Origin: Thermincola carboxydiphila
GTDB lineage: Bacteria > Bacillota > Thermincolia > Thermincolales > UBA2595
DNA: 64,000 nucleotides
Assembly (NCBI GenBank): GCA_016841725.1
Contig: JAENYP010000001.1
Location: 124,001 to 188,000 of the forward strand
Reading direction: 5' to 3'
The notes beneath the pieces were generated by a model, which was not told where the DNA came from, made no database searches, and was given only the letters and a program-made list of their open reading frames with translations. Position numbers and translations under genes: made by a program. This document shows, piece by piece, positions 1-8,700 of this stretch. Position 1 is the first letter of the stretch. Every line of letters starts with the position of its first letter.

Positions 1-678
1 AACCGTCCGGTCAGCCTGTTCCAAAGCATCAGTGTATTTAAGGTTAACCTCAAACTGTCCGGGACCGTATTCCGTATTACAGGCCTCCAGTTCAATATTG
101 TACTGGTCCATACGGCGTCTGACTTCACCGATGATGTATTCTACCGCTGATGACCGGACAAGGTTGTAGCAGTGAATCCCTGGAAGCAAAACATTGGGAT
201 TAGAAAATTGTTTCTCATTCATGGTTTTGAGTGTTTCATCAAAAAGGTAAAACTCCAGTTCTGATGCTGAATAAGGCCGGAAACCAAGTTCATTGGCCTT
301 GGCGATAACTTTTTTCAGGACTGATCTGGGGGCAATATTCAAGGGTTCACCGTGTTCTGTGTAATAATCGCAGAGTACAGAGGCGGTTTTTTCCTGTCCG
401 GGCACTACCCGGAAGGTATTCAGATCCGGGACAGCAACAATATCACCATACCCGGTATCCCATCCGGTAAACTTCAGTGGAACTTCATAAATCTGATTCT
501 GGATATCCCAGCCAAAGAGCACGTCACAGAAACAAATCCCCTTGTCCCAGGCGGAACCCAAAAACTCTCTGACCGGTATTCTTTTGCCCCGGTATACTCC
601 GTCAATATCCACCCCGCCGATTTTGATGGTGTCAATTTGTTCCTTTTCAATAATTTCCCTTATCTGGTCAATGTTCAA
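1..678 (-). CDS. Glutamine synthetase-family protein (partial, C-terminus off the left edge)
   Basis: Ligase of the glutamine synthetase superfamily, which joins ammonia or an amine to a gamma-carboxylate using ATP. The reverse strand gives 226 codons from a TTG at 678 with a strong GGAGGAGG site 4 bases upstream. The visible part holds the N-terminal beta-grasp region (IKIGGVDIDGVYRGKRIP) and the start of the catalytic domain: SELEFYLFD near residue 140 carries the metal-binding Glu, and EYGPGQFEVNL near residue 208 is the family GPGQFE motif. The N-terminus resembles the GlnA4/PuuA-like branch more than housekeeping GlnA, so the substrate may be an amine or amino acid other than ammonia. 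The nucleotide-binding part lies outside the window. Confidence 0.88.
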   Translation of the reverse strand, partial: MNIDQIREIIEKEQIDTIKIGGVDIDGVYRGKRIPVREFLGSAWDKGICFCDVLFGWDIQNQIYEVPLKFTGWDTGYGDIVAVPDLNTFRVVPGQEKTASVLCDYYTEHGEPLNIAPRSVLKKVIAKANELGFRPYSASELEFYLFDETLKTMNEKQFSNPNVLLPGIHCYNLVRSSAVEYIIGEVRRRMDQYNIELEACNTEYGPGQFEVNLKYTDALEQADRTV

Positions 679-709
679 TTTTCCTCCTCCTTTCCGGTAT
701 TACAATTTT

Positions 710-751
710 TTATCCACTTAGGCTAAAGAAATAAGGCTCTATCCTGCACAT
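710..751 (-). CDS. Possible 13-residue leader peptide upstream of the glutamine synthetase-like gene
   Basis: A GGAAAGGAGG site lies about 10 bases before an ATG that opens a 13-codon frame (MCRIEPYFFSLSG, then TAA). It ends 31 bases before the synthetase start. The ribosome site is too good to be ignored, but a frame this short occurs by chance. It could be a translated leader or just a duplicated ribosome site. Confidence 0.3.
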   Translation of the reverse strand: MCRIEPYFFSLSG

Positions 752-977
752 GCAAATCTGGCCTCCTTTCCAAATGTCGAATTATCTGAACTATTACAAC
801 CATAGTAGCACACTAATATCAAGATAAAAGCAATTAATAGTAAAATACTACGAAAGTAATAATAAACTTTTGGACAACTTGCAGGAAATATCTATAACTA
901 CTCGAAGTTAACAATAAATATCAATAAGCGCTCAAAGTTAATTAGAACCAAATATTAAAAAGGAGGAACCAGCAGCG

Positions 978-1649
978 GTGAAAAGCTTTGTAACAGCTAA
1001 TGTAATTCCCTACCGGCCGTTCGCATGGAAAAATGAAATAACCGGTAAGTTAGAGGGTTTTGATGTCGACATAATTAAGGCGATCGGAAATGAAATAGAT
1101 ATTAGTGTTAGTGTTCAGGCAACGACCTGGGAAAAAATCTTCTTTAACCTGCTGGAAAAACAGTGCGACCTGGTAATCGCTGCACTCACAGTTACCAAGC
1201 AGAGACTGGAAACAATTATTTTCTCAGATTCATATCTGACAGCCGGACAAATAATTACTGTCCCCAAAAACAGTACCATTAAAGACCTGAATGACCTCGA
1301 GCAAAAAAAGGTCGGGGTCCTGAAAAACACCACCGGTGATTTTATTATGAAAGATATGAAGGAGCTGCATCCCCTAAAAATCAGAAAATATCCTTCAAAA
1401 ACCGAAGCCTTTACCAGCCTGCAGAAGGGTGAAACAGATGCACTTGTTATTGACCGGCCCCTGGCTCTTTATTTCATTAAAAACCATGCTGACCTTGAAT
1501 TAACCATTGCCTGTAACATGTTTACAACTGAAAATTACGCTATTGCCTTTCGCAAAGAAAGTCTGCAGTTAAGAGAAAACATAAATCAGGGGCTGAAGAA
1601 AATCAAAGAAAATGGCATCTACCAAGAGATTCTAGACAAGTTCTTTTAG
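978..1649 (+). CDS. Family 3 solute-binding protein without signal peptide
   Basis: Type II periplasmic-binding fold of the SBP_bac_3 family, which usually captures amino acids for an ABC importer. GTG start with AAGGAGG 12 bases upstream. Family features are visible: NVIPYRPFAWKNE, the GFDVDIIKAIG ligand-pocket motif near residue 28, DLVIAALTVTKQR near 63, and the second lobe around KVGVLKNTTGD. At 223 residues it is the length of the mature binding domain alone: the first residues (MKSFVTANVIPYRP) are already domain and no hydrophobic leader or lipobox Cys precedes them. No permease or ATPase lies beside it. It may therefore act in the cytoplasm as a ligand sensor, or be a truncated gene. 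The next gene is a response regulator 98 bases downstream. Confidence 0.85.
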   Translation: MKSFVTANVIPYRPFAWKNEITGKLEGFDVDIIKAIGNEIDISVSVQATTWEKIFFNLLEKQCDLVIAALTVTKQRLETIIFSDSYLTAGQIITVPKNSTIKDLNDLEQKKVGVLKNTTGDFIMKDMKELHPLKIRKYPSKTEAFTSLQKGETDALVIDRPLALYFIKNHADLELTIACNMFTTENYAIAFRKESLQLRENINQGLKKIKENGIYQEILDKFF

Positions 1650-1747
1650 ATGCGCTAAACCTGCACCCAGACCATAGATGACATTCCTAACGCCAAAATG
1701 GCAGTTCTTCAAATAGAGACCGCAAAATGGGCTAAGGGGGAAAAACA

Positions 1748-2443
1748 TTGATTGGCAAGGTTTTACTTATTGACAGTGAAGCTGAAAGCCGCGACCTGGT
1801 CACTATTTACCTGACCCGGGAGGGTTTTCTGGTAGTCACCCATGGTGAAGGGACAACCGCTCTTGATATATTCAATAAAATTAGCCCGGACGTGGTCATT
1901 CTGGAAGTTAACCTTTCCGGGCTGGATGGTTATGAAGTATGCCGAAGACTGCGCTATAACACACAGGTACCGATAATATTTCTTTCTCATCGTTCCGATT
2001 TAACAGATATAGTTCTTGGCCTGGGACTGGGAGCCAATGACTACGTGGCTAAACCGTTTAACCCAGTCGAATTGGCAGCCCGTGTCAGGGCCCACCTGCT
2101 GCGGTATAAGACCTTATCCGAACAATCCGTGGCAAAACCCAGTATCCTCAGATTCAAGGATCTCGAAATAGATATCAACGCTCGGGAAACAAAATTGAAC
2201 AACTCAAGAATTGACTTGTCTGCAAAGGAATTTGACCTTCTGGCTGAATTGGCCTCCTGTCCCAATAAAGTCTTCACCATAGAGGAGTTATTTGAAAAAA
2301 TCTGGGGATATGACAATGATGCTGACTGCAGGACAGTAACGGTCCACCTGGGAAAGCTCAGAAAAAAGATAGAACAGGACCCCTCCTCTCCGCATTATAT
2401 AGTTAATGTCCGCGGAGTAGGCTACAAACTGAAAACAAATTAA
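1748..2443 (+). CDS. Orphan OmpR/PhoB-type response regulator with Glu at the phospho-acceptor site
   Basis: Transcription factor with a receiver domain (about residues 4-118) and a C-terminal winged helix (about 135-230; RTVTVHLGKLRKKIE and VRGVGYKL are typical). TTG start preceded by AAGGGGG. The receiver is atypical: the phospho-acceptor Asp, normally in a LLDVMLP-like motif, is Glu53 (VILEVNLSG), and the usual acidic pair is Asp9-Ser10. Ser80 and Lys102 (DYVAKPF) remain. Glu often mimics phospho-Asp, so the protein may be constitutively active or regulated without phosphorylation. No histidine kinase is adjacent. The hairpin at 2443-2474 ends transcription. Confidence 0.92.
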   Translation: MIGKVLLIDSEAESRDLVTIYLTREGFLVVTHGEGTTALDIFNKISPDVVILEVNLSGLDGYEVCRRLRYNTQVPIIFLSHRSDLTDIVLGLGLGANDYVAKPFNPVELAARVRAHLLRYKTLSEQSVAKPSILRFKDLEIDINARETKLNNSRIDLSAKEFDLLAELASCPNKVFTIEELFEKIWGYDNDADCRTVTVHLGKLRKKIEQDPSSPHYIVNVRGVGYKLKTN

Positions 2444-2474
2444 AGAACTTCCCGGAACCTTCCTGGAAGTTCTT
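2443..2474. terminator. Bidirectional terminator between the response regulator and ytxC
   Basis: A perfect 10-bp stem (AAGAACTTCC / GGAAGTTCTT, 12-base loop) lies between two convergent genes, with short T/A runs on the outside. Confidence 0.75.
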
Positions 2475-2479
2475 AATTT

Positions 2480-3415
2480 TCACTGCTTTCTTTCCCTGTT
2501 ACCTCGGACCTTTCCGGCCTTGCCACAGATTTTACATCCATCACAAAACCTCACCCTGTCTCCAAACACACTCTTGATAGTTTCCGTAGCTCTGGCGGAA
2601 CTGATATCATTCTCCTTATAGTGTAGAATTACGCTGCTTGGCGCAATTGTGATCAATGCACTGATGAGCAAATCTTCATAATTTATCTCAGAATCTCCAG
2701 ATTCAATCAAAAACCCGTCAAGGTACTCACTACTGATATTTTTGTTATCTCCGTCAAGCAATTTAAAATATCCCGAAGGCAGCGCCAGTACCTGAACCGT
2801 TTCCAGCCTTGGTTCCTGTATTTCTACAAAGTACTTGAGGAGTTTTATGAATTCTTTATATTCCTTTTCCAGCATAAAATCGTCTACAGCCTTATCAGCT
2901 GCATTGTAAATTTCCTGAAGATAATCTTTAAGCCGGAAACGGATAAACCCCTCAATAATCAGGTGGTCATTTGTATGCAGATATTCAATAAGCTTTTGCA
3001 GAACCAGAGCCTTCCTGCTTAGGTAGTGTACAAATGCGTCATCATCAGGCTCAACACCGTGATTTAAATGTTTTAACGCAATATCGTAAATTACCTGCTG
3101 TTCCTCAGGCAAAAAGTAGTAGTAGTTGTTTTTGATTATATCCTTGAGCAGGCCCTTTTCCCAATAATTAAGGATTATTTCGGAAACCACATTGGCAATA
3201 TAATGTTTGAAAATTGACCGGGTTTCTTCCTCTGAATAACTTGAGTTTCCATAATCAGCAATATTATATCCTAAAAATGTTAAACCCCCAGTTGGGGGAG
3301 ACTCTTCCAGAGATACCTTGATACCATCGTTCTGCAGCATTGCAAATTCTGAATCCAGCTTACTTTTTAGCATCTCTATGTTCTCCCTGGCTCCAATAGA
3401 AAAGGATGCTTGCAT
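2480..3415 (-). CDS. ytxC: YtxC-like sporulation protein
   Basis: Matches the YtxC family of spore-forming Firmicutes, whose biochemical role is unknown. The overall length of just over 310 residues, the Tyr-rich YYYFLPEEQ region, the FIRFRLKDYLQEI segment and a C-terminal domain of alternating hydrophobic strands fit the family. The C-terminus has an extra Cys cluster (FCDGCKICGKAGK) that could bind metal. I chose the ATG at 3415 because GGGGGTGA sits 4 bases before it; an ATG 15 bases upstream overlaps that ribosome site. Monocistronic, ending at the shared hairpin with the regulator. Confidence 0.8.
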   Translation of the reverse strand: MQASFSIGARENIEMLKSKLDSEFAMLQNDGIKVSLEESPPTGGLTFLGYNIADYGNSSYSEEETRSIFKHYIANVVSEIILNYWEKGLLKDIIKNNYYYFLPEEQQVIYDIALKHLNHGVEPDDDAFVHYLSRKALVLQKLIEYLHTNDHLIIEGFIRFRLKDYLQEIYNAADKAVDDFMLEKEYKEFIKLLKYFVEIQEPRLETVQVLALPSGYFKLLDGDNKNISSEYLDGFLIESGDSEINYEDLLISALITIAPSSVILHYKENDISSARATETIKSVFGDRVRFCDGCKICGKAGKVRGNRERKQ

Positions 3416-3507
3416 TGTTTTCACCCCCATTTGCTAATAGTATATGAGAAATTATTTTTTTGTATACAATACATTAAAAGGTCTTGATTGTGCCTGTTTT
3501 TGCCCAT

Positions 3508-3537
3508 TAAAAAAGCTTGCGGAAGCAAACCGCAAGC
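3508..3537 (-). terminator. Original tRNA-Val terminator, now separated from its gene
   Basis: An 8-bp stem (GCTTGCGG / CCGCAAGC) is followed on the minus strand by a T run. It lies just beyond the left copy of the tRNA-Val 3' end, where the terminator of the uninterrupted tRNA gene would have been. Confidence 0.65.
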
Positions 3538-3545
3538 TCTGATAA

Positions 3546-3595
3546 TCAATTGGTGGGCGAGAGAAGAATTGAACTTCCGACCTCTTCCGTGTCAA
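3546..3595. repeat. Left attachment repeat (3' fragment of tRNA-Val)
   Basis: Identical over 50 bp to 17850-17899. Bases 3551-3595 correspond to the last 45 bases of tRNA-Val, from the 5' edge of the anticodon loop to CCA. Confidence 0.95.
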
Positions 3596-3705
3596 TTTCG
3601 GGATGTATCTCCTGTCCATTTCTGCCATTTCCTGAAACAACCTGTTTAGTAAGGCATCAGGGGCACTTGTAAACAATTTCTTCCTGCCTATTTCGGTGTG
3701 TTTCT

Positions 3706-3733
3706 GTCGTGGTTGTCGTATCTATTGTCGTAT
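3706..3733. repeat. GTCGTAT repeats, candidate integrase arm sites (left end)
   Basis: GTCGTAT occurs at 3715-3721 and 3727-3733, 12 bp apart, with a third imperfect copy (GTCGTGG) at 3706. The same pair recurs at the other end of the element (17786-17805), in the same orientation. Repeats of this kind inside both ends are expected for integrase arm-type binding sites. Confidence 0.6.
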
Positions 3734-3865
3734 GAACCTAACAATTCTTCCCCCTTCTCCCTCTTCTTGTACCGCAAAAACCTTACCACATAAGCCATTG
3801 GACAACCTTTTTAATGCGTTGAACAAGCACCCAAAACGAACGGGTAAACGAACGAATAAAAGGAA

Positions 3866-3888
3866 GCAGCGTATGGGGCAGCGTATGG
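3866..3888. repeat. Two tandem copies of GCAGCGTATGG
   Basis: Perfect 11-bp direct repeat at 12-bp spacing (3866-3876 and 3878-3888), about 130 bp inside the left arm sites. It may bind an excision or accessory factor. The rest of 3600-3950 shows no supported gene. Confidence 0.5.
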
Positions 3889-3955
3889 TTAAACCTCAAT
3901 TATCCTTTTTAACATACCAAAGTTACATTTCGCTGTAAACATGTGGTTTTATCTT

Positions 3956-3982
3956 ACAAAAAAGAAGGGGATCACTCCCCTT
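3956..3982 (-). terminator. Terminator of the leftmost element gene
   Basis: A 7-bp stem (AAGGGGA / TCCCCTT) with a minus-strand T run directly follows the gene ending at 3995. Confidence 0.7.
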
Positions 3983-3994
3983 TGCTTACTGCCT

Positions 3995-4198
3995 CTATCC
4001 GGCCTCCCTGGCCGATTTTTTCTCTACACTCAGCATCAACTCTGCCAGTTTTTTTCTCGCCTGTTCCGCTTCTTCCGCATTATCGTTAAATATGGTTGTG
4101 ATTTCACAGTTGCCGATTCGCGAATGAAGTACTGTACCGCAGCCTGGTTTAAGGTTTGGTTTATCGTAGAAGGACTCTTTAGTTTCCCCTGTTTTCAT
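3995..4198 (-). CDS. Small hypothetical element protein (67 aa)
   Basis: I do not recognise this protein. It has a mixed N-terminus with HSRIGNCEITTIFNDNAEEAEQARKKL and ends in a charged, probably helical segment (ARKKLAELMLSVEKKSAREAG). The ATG at 4198 is chosen because a GGGGG site lies 8 bases upstream; a GTG at 4207 overlaps that site. It is last in a row of small leftward genes (HTH protein, ImmA-like peptidase, this gene), and has its own terminator. Confidence 0.6.
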   Translation of the reverse strand: MKTGETKESFYDKPNLKPGCGTVLHSRIGNCEITTIFNDNAEEAEQARKKLAELMLSVEKKSAREAG

Positions 4199-4270
4199 GC
4201 GATCCACCCCCTTTCTTTATTATCTGCCCCTAGTATAACTGATTATAGGGCGGCCCCAATAGATGTCCAC

Positions 4271-4298
4271 AAAAAGGAAAGGGGATTGCTCCCCCTTT
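4271..4298 (-). terminator. Terminator after the ImmA-like gene
   Basis: A 7-bp stem (AAAGGGG / CCCCTTT) with a minus-strand T run lies immediately after the stop at 4301. Confidence 0.7.
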
Positions 4299-4300
4299 CT

Positions 4301-4753
4301 TTAAGCCGCCTTTTCCTTTGCTTCTGCAATTGCTGTTTCAGTCACCTTCTGCCCTTCCGGGCTTTTAATAGCACTTCTCATTGCATCTAAATCTAATTCC
4401 TTACCATTTTTGATTAGCTTAACTGCACAGTGACCGAAAAAGGTTGCCTCCCATTCTATTCTGTCATGATATTCCTCCTCATGGTCATAAGCTGCAAAAT
4501 CCATTTCGTCTCTATGTAATACTGAATGACCTAATTCATGGGCAAGAGTAAGATTCACGTCAGGACTTTCAATGTCAATTACTATGATTTCTTTGCCATT
4601 ATATTTAGTCCATGCACCGTTAATTTTTTTCCCTTTATTATTCCTTAGTCCACTGACCAAATAAGCCTCTATTCCTCTTTCTTGAATGGCATTAAATAAA
4701 ACGTCCCAAACGATATCACCGGTATTACCTTCAAGTTTGCCCAATAGTTCCAT
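4301..4753 (-). CDS. ImmA/IrrE-family metallopeptidase
   Basis: Zinc-dependent endopeptidase of the ImmA/IrrE type; in integrative elements such proteins cleave a phage-type repressor and trigger excision. The HExxH motif is present as LAHELGHSVLHRD near residue 75, and downstream acidic residues (EWEATFFGHCAVKL) sit where the third zinc ligand is expected. It is 150 residues long. Start ATG at 4753 has AAGGAGGGG 6-8 bases upstream; longer readings have no ribosome site. Its natural partner would be one of the XRE/HTH proteins of this element (15081 or 4872), but it lies at the opposite end from the XRE gene, which is unusual for an immA-immR pair. Confidence 0.85.
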   Translation of the reverse strand: MELLGKLEGNTGDIVWDVLFNAIQERGIEAYLVSGLRNNKGKKINGAWTKYNGKEIIVIDIESPDVNLTLAHELGHSVLHRDEMDFAAYDHEEEYHDRIEWEATFFGHCAVKLIKNGKELDLDAMRSAIKSPEGQKVTETAIAEAKEKAA

Positions 4754-4774
4754 ATTACCCCTCCTTGTTTTCTG

Positions 4775-4820
4775 GCCCACAAGGAGATATAATAAAAATA
4801 TCCATGGTCCCCTTGTGGGC
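4775..4820. repeat. Inverted repeat between the HTH gene and the ImmA-like gene
   Basis: Ten-base arms GCCCACAAGG / CCTTGTGGGC are separated by 26 bases. No T run follows, so an attenuator, processing site or operator is as likely as a terminator. Confidence 0.45.
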
Positions 4821-4871
4821 TTTGGTGTTCGAGTGGTAGTCTGTGCCGCCAAGCTAACGACTGCCACTCCT

Positions 4872-5045
4872 TTAATTTTCCTTGATGAATTTTTCAAGGT
4901 CACTTTCTTTTACTCGCCAATCTCCACGAGTACCAATTTTCACCCCTTTCAATTTTCCATCCCTTAACCATCCCTTGATAGTCCTTACCGACAAATTTAG
5001 TGCTTCTGCAACTTGAGCCGGTGTTAGAAGTTTTTCGGTAACCAT
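4872..5045 (-). CDS. Excisionase-like HTH protein (57 aa)
   Basis: Single MerR/HTH_17-type helix-turn-helix domain: LLTPAQVAEALNLSVRTIKG followed by the wing WLRDGKLKGVKIGTRGDWR and a C-terminal helix DLEKFIKEN. This size and fold is typical of excisionases and AlpA-like activators that control integrase direction. ATG at 5045 has AAGGAGG 9 bases upstream; a GTG three codons earlier overlaps the ribosome site. TATAAT-like boxes lie 20-40 bases upstream on the minus strand. It sits near the left end of the element, about 1.3 kb from the left arm sites. Confidence 0.85.
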   Translation of the reverse strand: MVTEKLLTPAQVAEALNLSVRTIKGWLRDGKLKGVKIGTRGDWRVKESDLEKFIKEN

Positions 5046-5174
5046 TTTTGACACCTCCTTACATATTATACTTTAACTATACATTTATTATACTGTTTTT
5101 ATACGTTAATTGTCAAGATATTTTATTTATGAATAAAAAAAGACATGGTTCCCCTTGGATTTACCAAGTAATAA

Positions 5175-5229
5175 GTACCCCACATGTACCCCACATGTAC
5201 CGTACTAATACCGTACAAGTACCGTACTA
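5175..5229. repeat. Five tandem 11-bp iterons
   Basis: Five head-to-tail units with no spacer: GTACCCCACAT twice, then GTACCGTACTA, ATACCGTACAA and GTACCGTACTA. The period equals about one helical turn, so bound proteins would line up on one face. They lie upstream of the excisionase-like gene and downstream of the late-type operon. The rest of 5046-5460 has no supported gene. Confidence 0.75.
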
Positions 5230-5460
5230 GCATTGTGAAAGAATATGCCACTTCAATATGTTTGCAATTGATATTATGGGTTTACCCCTTCTCTAGTTTT
5301 CCCTAGTAGAAACGGCCTATTTTATGCCCAAAAATGCAATATACCCCTCAGAAGCCATATTTTGCCCTGTATTGAGTTTGACCCCCTTTTGACTATAATC
5401 ACCTTGCCGAATACCTGTTCGCCATGCAGGAAATTAACCAGGCTGTCGTTAGGGTACAAA

Positions 5461-5495
5461 AATAAAAAACGGTCCTGGTTCATGTACCAGGACCG
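5461..5495 (-). terminator. Terminator of the small membrane protein gene and late-type operon
   Basis: Perfect 9-bp stem (CGGTCCTGG / CCAGGACCG, 8-base loop) followed on the minus strand by a T run. Confidence 0.85.
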
Positions 5496-5502
5496 CCTTA
5501 TT

Positions 5503-5682
5503 TTAGTGTTTTGGTTTTCTATCAGTCAATGAACAAAATAAGCCAGCAATTGCAGCTACCACAACTATTGCTAAAAGTCCATAAATTATAATTGCGTTAT
5601 CTGACTCCGTTAAATCACCAACATAAAACAAGGCCAACAATACCGCCAGGAAGTAGATGTACTTTAATACCCTTTTTAACAT
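5503..5682 (-). CDS. Small two-helix membrane protein (59 aa)
   Basis: Reverse-strand frame starting MLKRVLKYIYFLAVLLALFY, with GAGGTGG about 7 bases before the ATG. Two hydrophobic segments (about residues 8-21 and 31-50) are separated by an acidic turn (GDLTESD), and the tail is basic (TDRKPKH). The size and topology suit a phage holin-like or superinfection-type membrane protein, but no lysis enzyme is present, so function is unassigned. It has its own terminator on both sides. Confidence 0.75.
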   Translation of the reverse strand: MLKRVLKYIYFLAVLLALFYVGDLTESDNAIIIYGLLAIVVVAAIAGLFCSLTDRKPKH

Positions 5683-5735
5683 AGTAAACCACCTCGAATC
5701 ATTCTATTCAACGCATAAAGCAAAATACCTTCTAA

Positions 5736-5762
5736 AAAGAAAAAGACACCCCGGAGGGTGTC
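5736..5762 (-). terminator. Terminator after the large polyvalent-type gene
   Basis: Seven-bp stem (GACACCC / GGGTGTC, loop of 4) with a minus-strand T-rich run lies 2 bases past the stop codon. Confidence 0.8.
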
Positions 5763-5764
5763 AA

Positions 5765-8700
5765 TTATCTGTTCTGTATCTTTTGCAGTTCTTGGTTAAG
5801 TTCTGGTCGCAGTGCTTTTGGAACCCGTTTTAATGCTTCCATAAGTTGTTGTTCCTTGGTTTTTGGATTCTTAAGTTCGTTAATTGCATTGGTTATTTGC
5901 GTATCTGACAGTTTGGAGGCGGCCTTCTTTAACTTATCCATGTTCGCTGCTGTTTTGTTCGCCTCATACTGTTTGTAAGCTTCTATGAAATCATATCGTG
6001 CTTTGTTTCTGACTTCTTCACTCGTGTACTCATAAATCTTATTTTCTATTTCTTTCTGCTTGAGCTGTGCAGGATTTACGACCCTGCCACCAAGCGGCCT
6101 TAATGGTAAGGGCTTATTTGAAGCACCGTACTCCCTCTCATCCATCCACTGCATACCTTTACTCACCGGTGGTACAAGTGATTTTAATAAATGTTTCCCG
6201 CGTATCTTCACCGCTTCTGGAGTGCCTTCAAGTTCCCTCGGAACAATGGTATAACCCCTCCAATCTTTATTTCTAGCAAGTTCGAACGGCCCTCTGATAA
6301 ACGGTGTTGCTAAATCCCAGGCAGCTCCTGCGGGGCCCGTGGCAATGTCTTTACCTTGTTTCTTTAATGCTTCCCCGATTGTTAGTTCGCCTGAGAAATA
6401 CCTTGCCACAGTGTCAGGTACAGTATGTAATCCGACCATTGAAGCTGCTATTGCTCCGGAAAACGGTATTGGAATAATGACATGGCCACCGTCTTTAGTT
6501 TGTATCCCTGTTATAAGATGCGGGTTTTCCCGCCAGTAATCAGGCAAGTTTTTCTCCACTTCAGGAAACATCACCCTGTTCCATACCGTTAATGCAGCCA
6601 TTGGCATAAATACCCTTGCAAGGCCATATAAAGGCTTCTTAGCAACCATTGAGGCATAGCTCTTAAAGTTCTGCGTGTACCATGTAATAAACGGAAACCA
6701 GAACTTTTTAGCTGCTTCAGTGTTTTTACTTAGCATATTATAATCAACCATTGTTTCCCGGCCTATCTTCGCGATAGCTTCTTCAGGAAGTAAGCCTTCG
6801 ACATCAACCGCAAACCTATTTTTCAAGGTTTTACCTGCTTGCTGCCTTTCCTGGTTTAATAGGTGTGCAGCAATCCTTGGAACAGCTTCACGATAAACCC
6901 GCCACCGCTGATAAAGTGATAACGGGTTATAATAGGCCATTTTTCCCGCCGGTCCGGCAAGTTCCCTGAGTTTAGGAGAACTAAACTTGCCAGTGCTATA
7001 CATATATACTTCACTTGAGAAAACTCCTTGTTTTAATAACTCCTTCAATCCGGGGTCTTTGTCCTTAATCATTTTAATTGCTCTTACAACCATGCCCGGC
7101 ATTTCTTTAGTACCTAGGCCAGTTGTGAACCTGTCCAGATCACCAATAAGGTTAAACCAGTCATGCTTTAAGCCCGGCATTAATACGGCAACCTTTTTCC
7201 ACCACCTGGTATAGTCTTGCAGTACTTTGGAAATCTCAGTTTCTATATTGTTTTTCCGGAAGTTGTTTAACCTGTCAGCAACCTCGGCCGGCAGAACAAA
7301 TGTCGGTTTTTTCTTGCCTACTACTAACCCCTCTTTAGTAGCCTGCCCTATTATTGTTTGAACCTCCAAGGGTAATTGTTCGGCAAGAGCTTTCTGAATC
7401 CCGCTTTCTGTTATTGTCAGCGAAGGATAGAAATAATTGCCGGTATCCGGCTGCCATGCCTTATAGCTTTTCCCATTGTATGTTTGAGGCACTCCGGTTC
7501 TCCGGATTCGTTCAATTACTTCACCAGGTACACCTGCCTTTTTAGTGTAATCCTCACCTATCTTGGCAAGGTTCTCTATTGAATCATCAATAGCATTATC
7601 TATCTTGACCTTGGTTAAAAGGTTGTGCATAGAGTCAATGTAATCCGTAGCAATTGGTTTTGAGGATCCCTTACGCCTTTGCACATAACCTCTGAATGGA
7701 GTCTTTAATTTCTCCGGCAACCCCGGTATCCTCTCGTCTAACAATTGCCCGTATTCAAACAACACCTTATGAGGGAAGTAATTTTCTCTGATAGCCTTTT
7801 CGGACATTTTCCCACGGGTCACCAAGTCCTCTGCCATAGCGTTAACTACTTCCAAATGCCTTTCATAAGCCCGTTTAAGCTTAGGGGTCAAGTATTCACT
7901 TACATTATTAAGCTCTTTACTAACCTGCTCGGATGTTAAATCAAACGGAATTTTTTCTCCCCTTCGTAAACTTTCAAGCCAATCCTCATAAACAACTTTA
8001 CGCGTAAATAAATCCATGTCAGCCCGGTTAACATCACCCAGTATGCCTTCCAATGTTTCAGTAGCCTCCATGCGGGACATGCTAGGTATCTCCTTTGCAT
8101 ACCGTATATGCTCACGCACCCGGGGGTAGTCCTTTATGGTTGGCTCAATTTGGCTGTCAGCAACTAATTTGCTTATTCTTTGCCCTATGTTTTCCCATAC
8201 TGATAAAAAGGGCTTTTGACCTGCCTTTACCGCTTCTTCCACTTCAGATATAGCGGGTTTGTACTCTCTAAGGACATCTTTTCCCCCGATAACCTTAATC
8301 CCTTGGCCCAATACCGGCGTAGTGGATTCCTTCAGTCCATTTGTTACTTCATTTCGGTGCTTAGATGTTATTTCATTAAGATAACTCTGCTCTGTCATAG
8401 GTTTTACAATTGACTCTGAAGACCTTGGTACTTCGATTGTCTTTTTAAACTGCAACTGCGGCAGAGGAGGCTTTTGTTCTGGTAACTTCGGCTTTCCTAG
8501 CATCCAATCAACTTGTCCGATCGTTTTAGTCGGTACACTGGCAGGTTTTTGCAATTTTGGTCCAAGATAATTTCTTACCGCAGGGCCTAACCCTGCTTTC
8601 TTTGTTTGCAGTTCTCCTCTCAGTGTTTGAGCGGCTTTTTGTTCTGCCTGCTCTATCCTTGCGACCGCTCCTCTTAGATTAACGCCTGCTGCCCTTTCTG

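Noticed and set aside
3696-3938. 80-residue plus-strand frame just inside the left attachment repeat
   Set aside because: No ribosome site, unusual composition, and it overlaps the integrase arm-site repeats.
5175-5229. Possible CRISPR array
   Set aside because: Units are 11 bp with no spacers and no cas genes; the 59.1-59.6 kb repeats are likewise spacer-free and coding.
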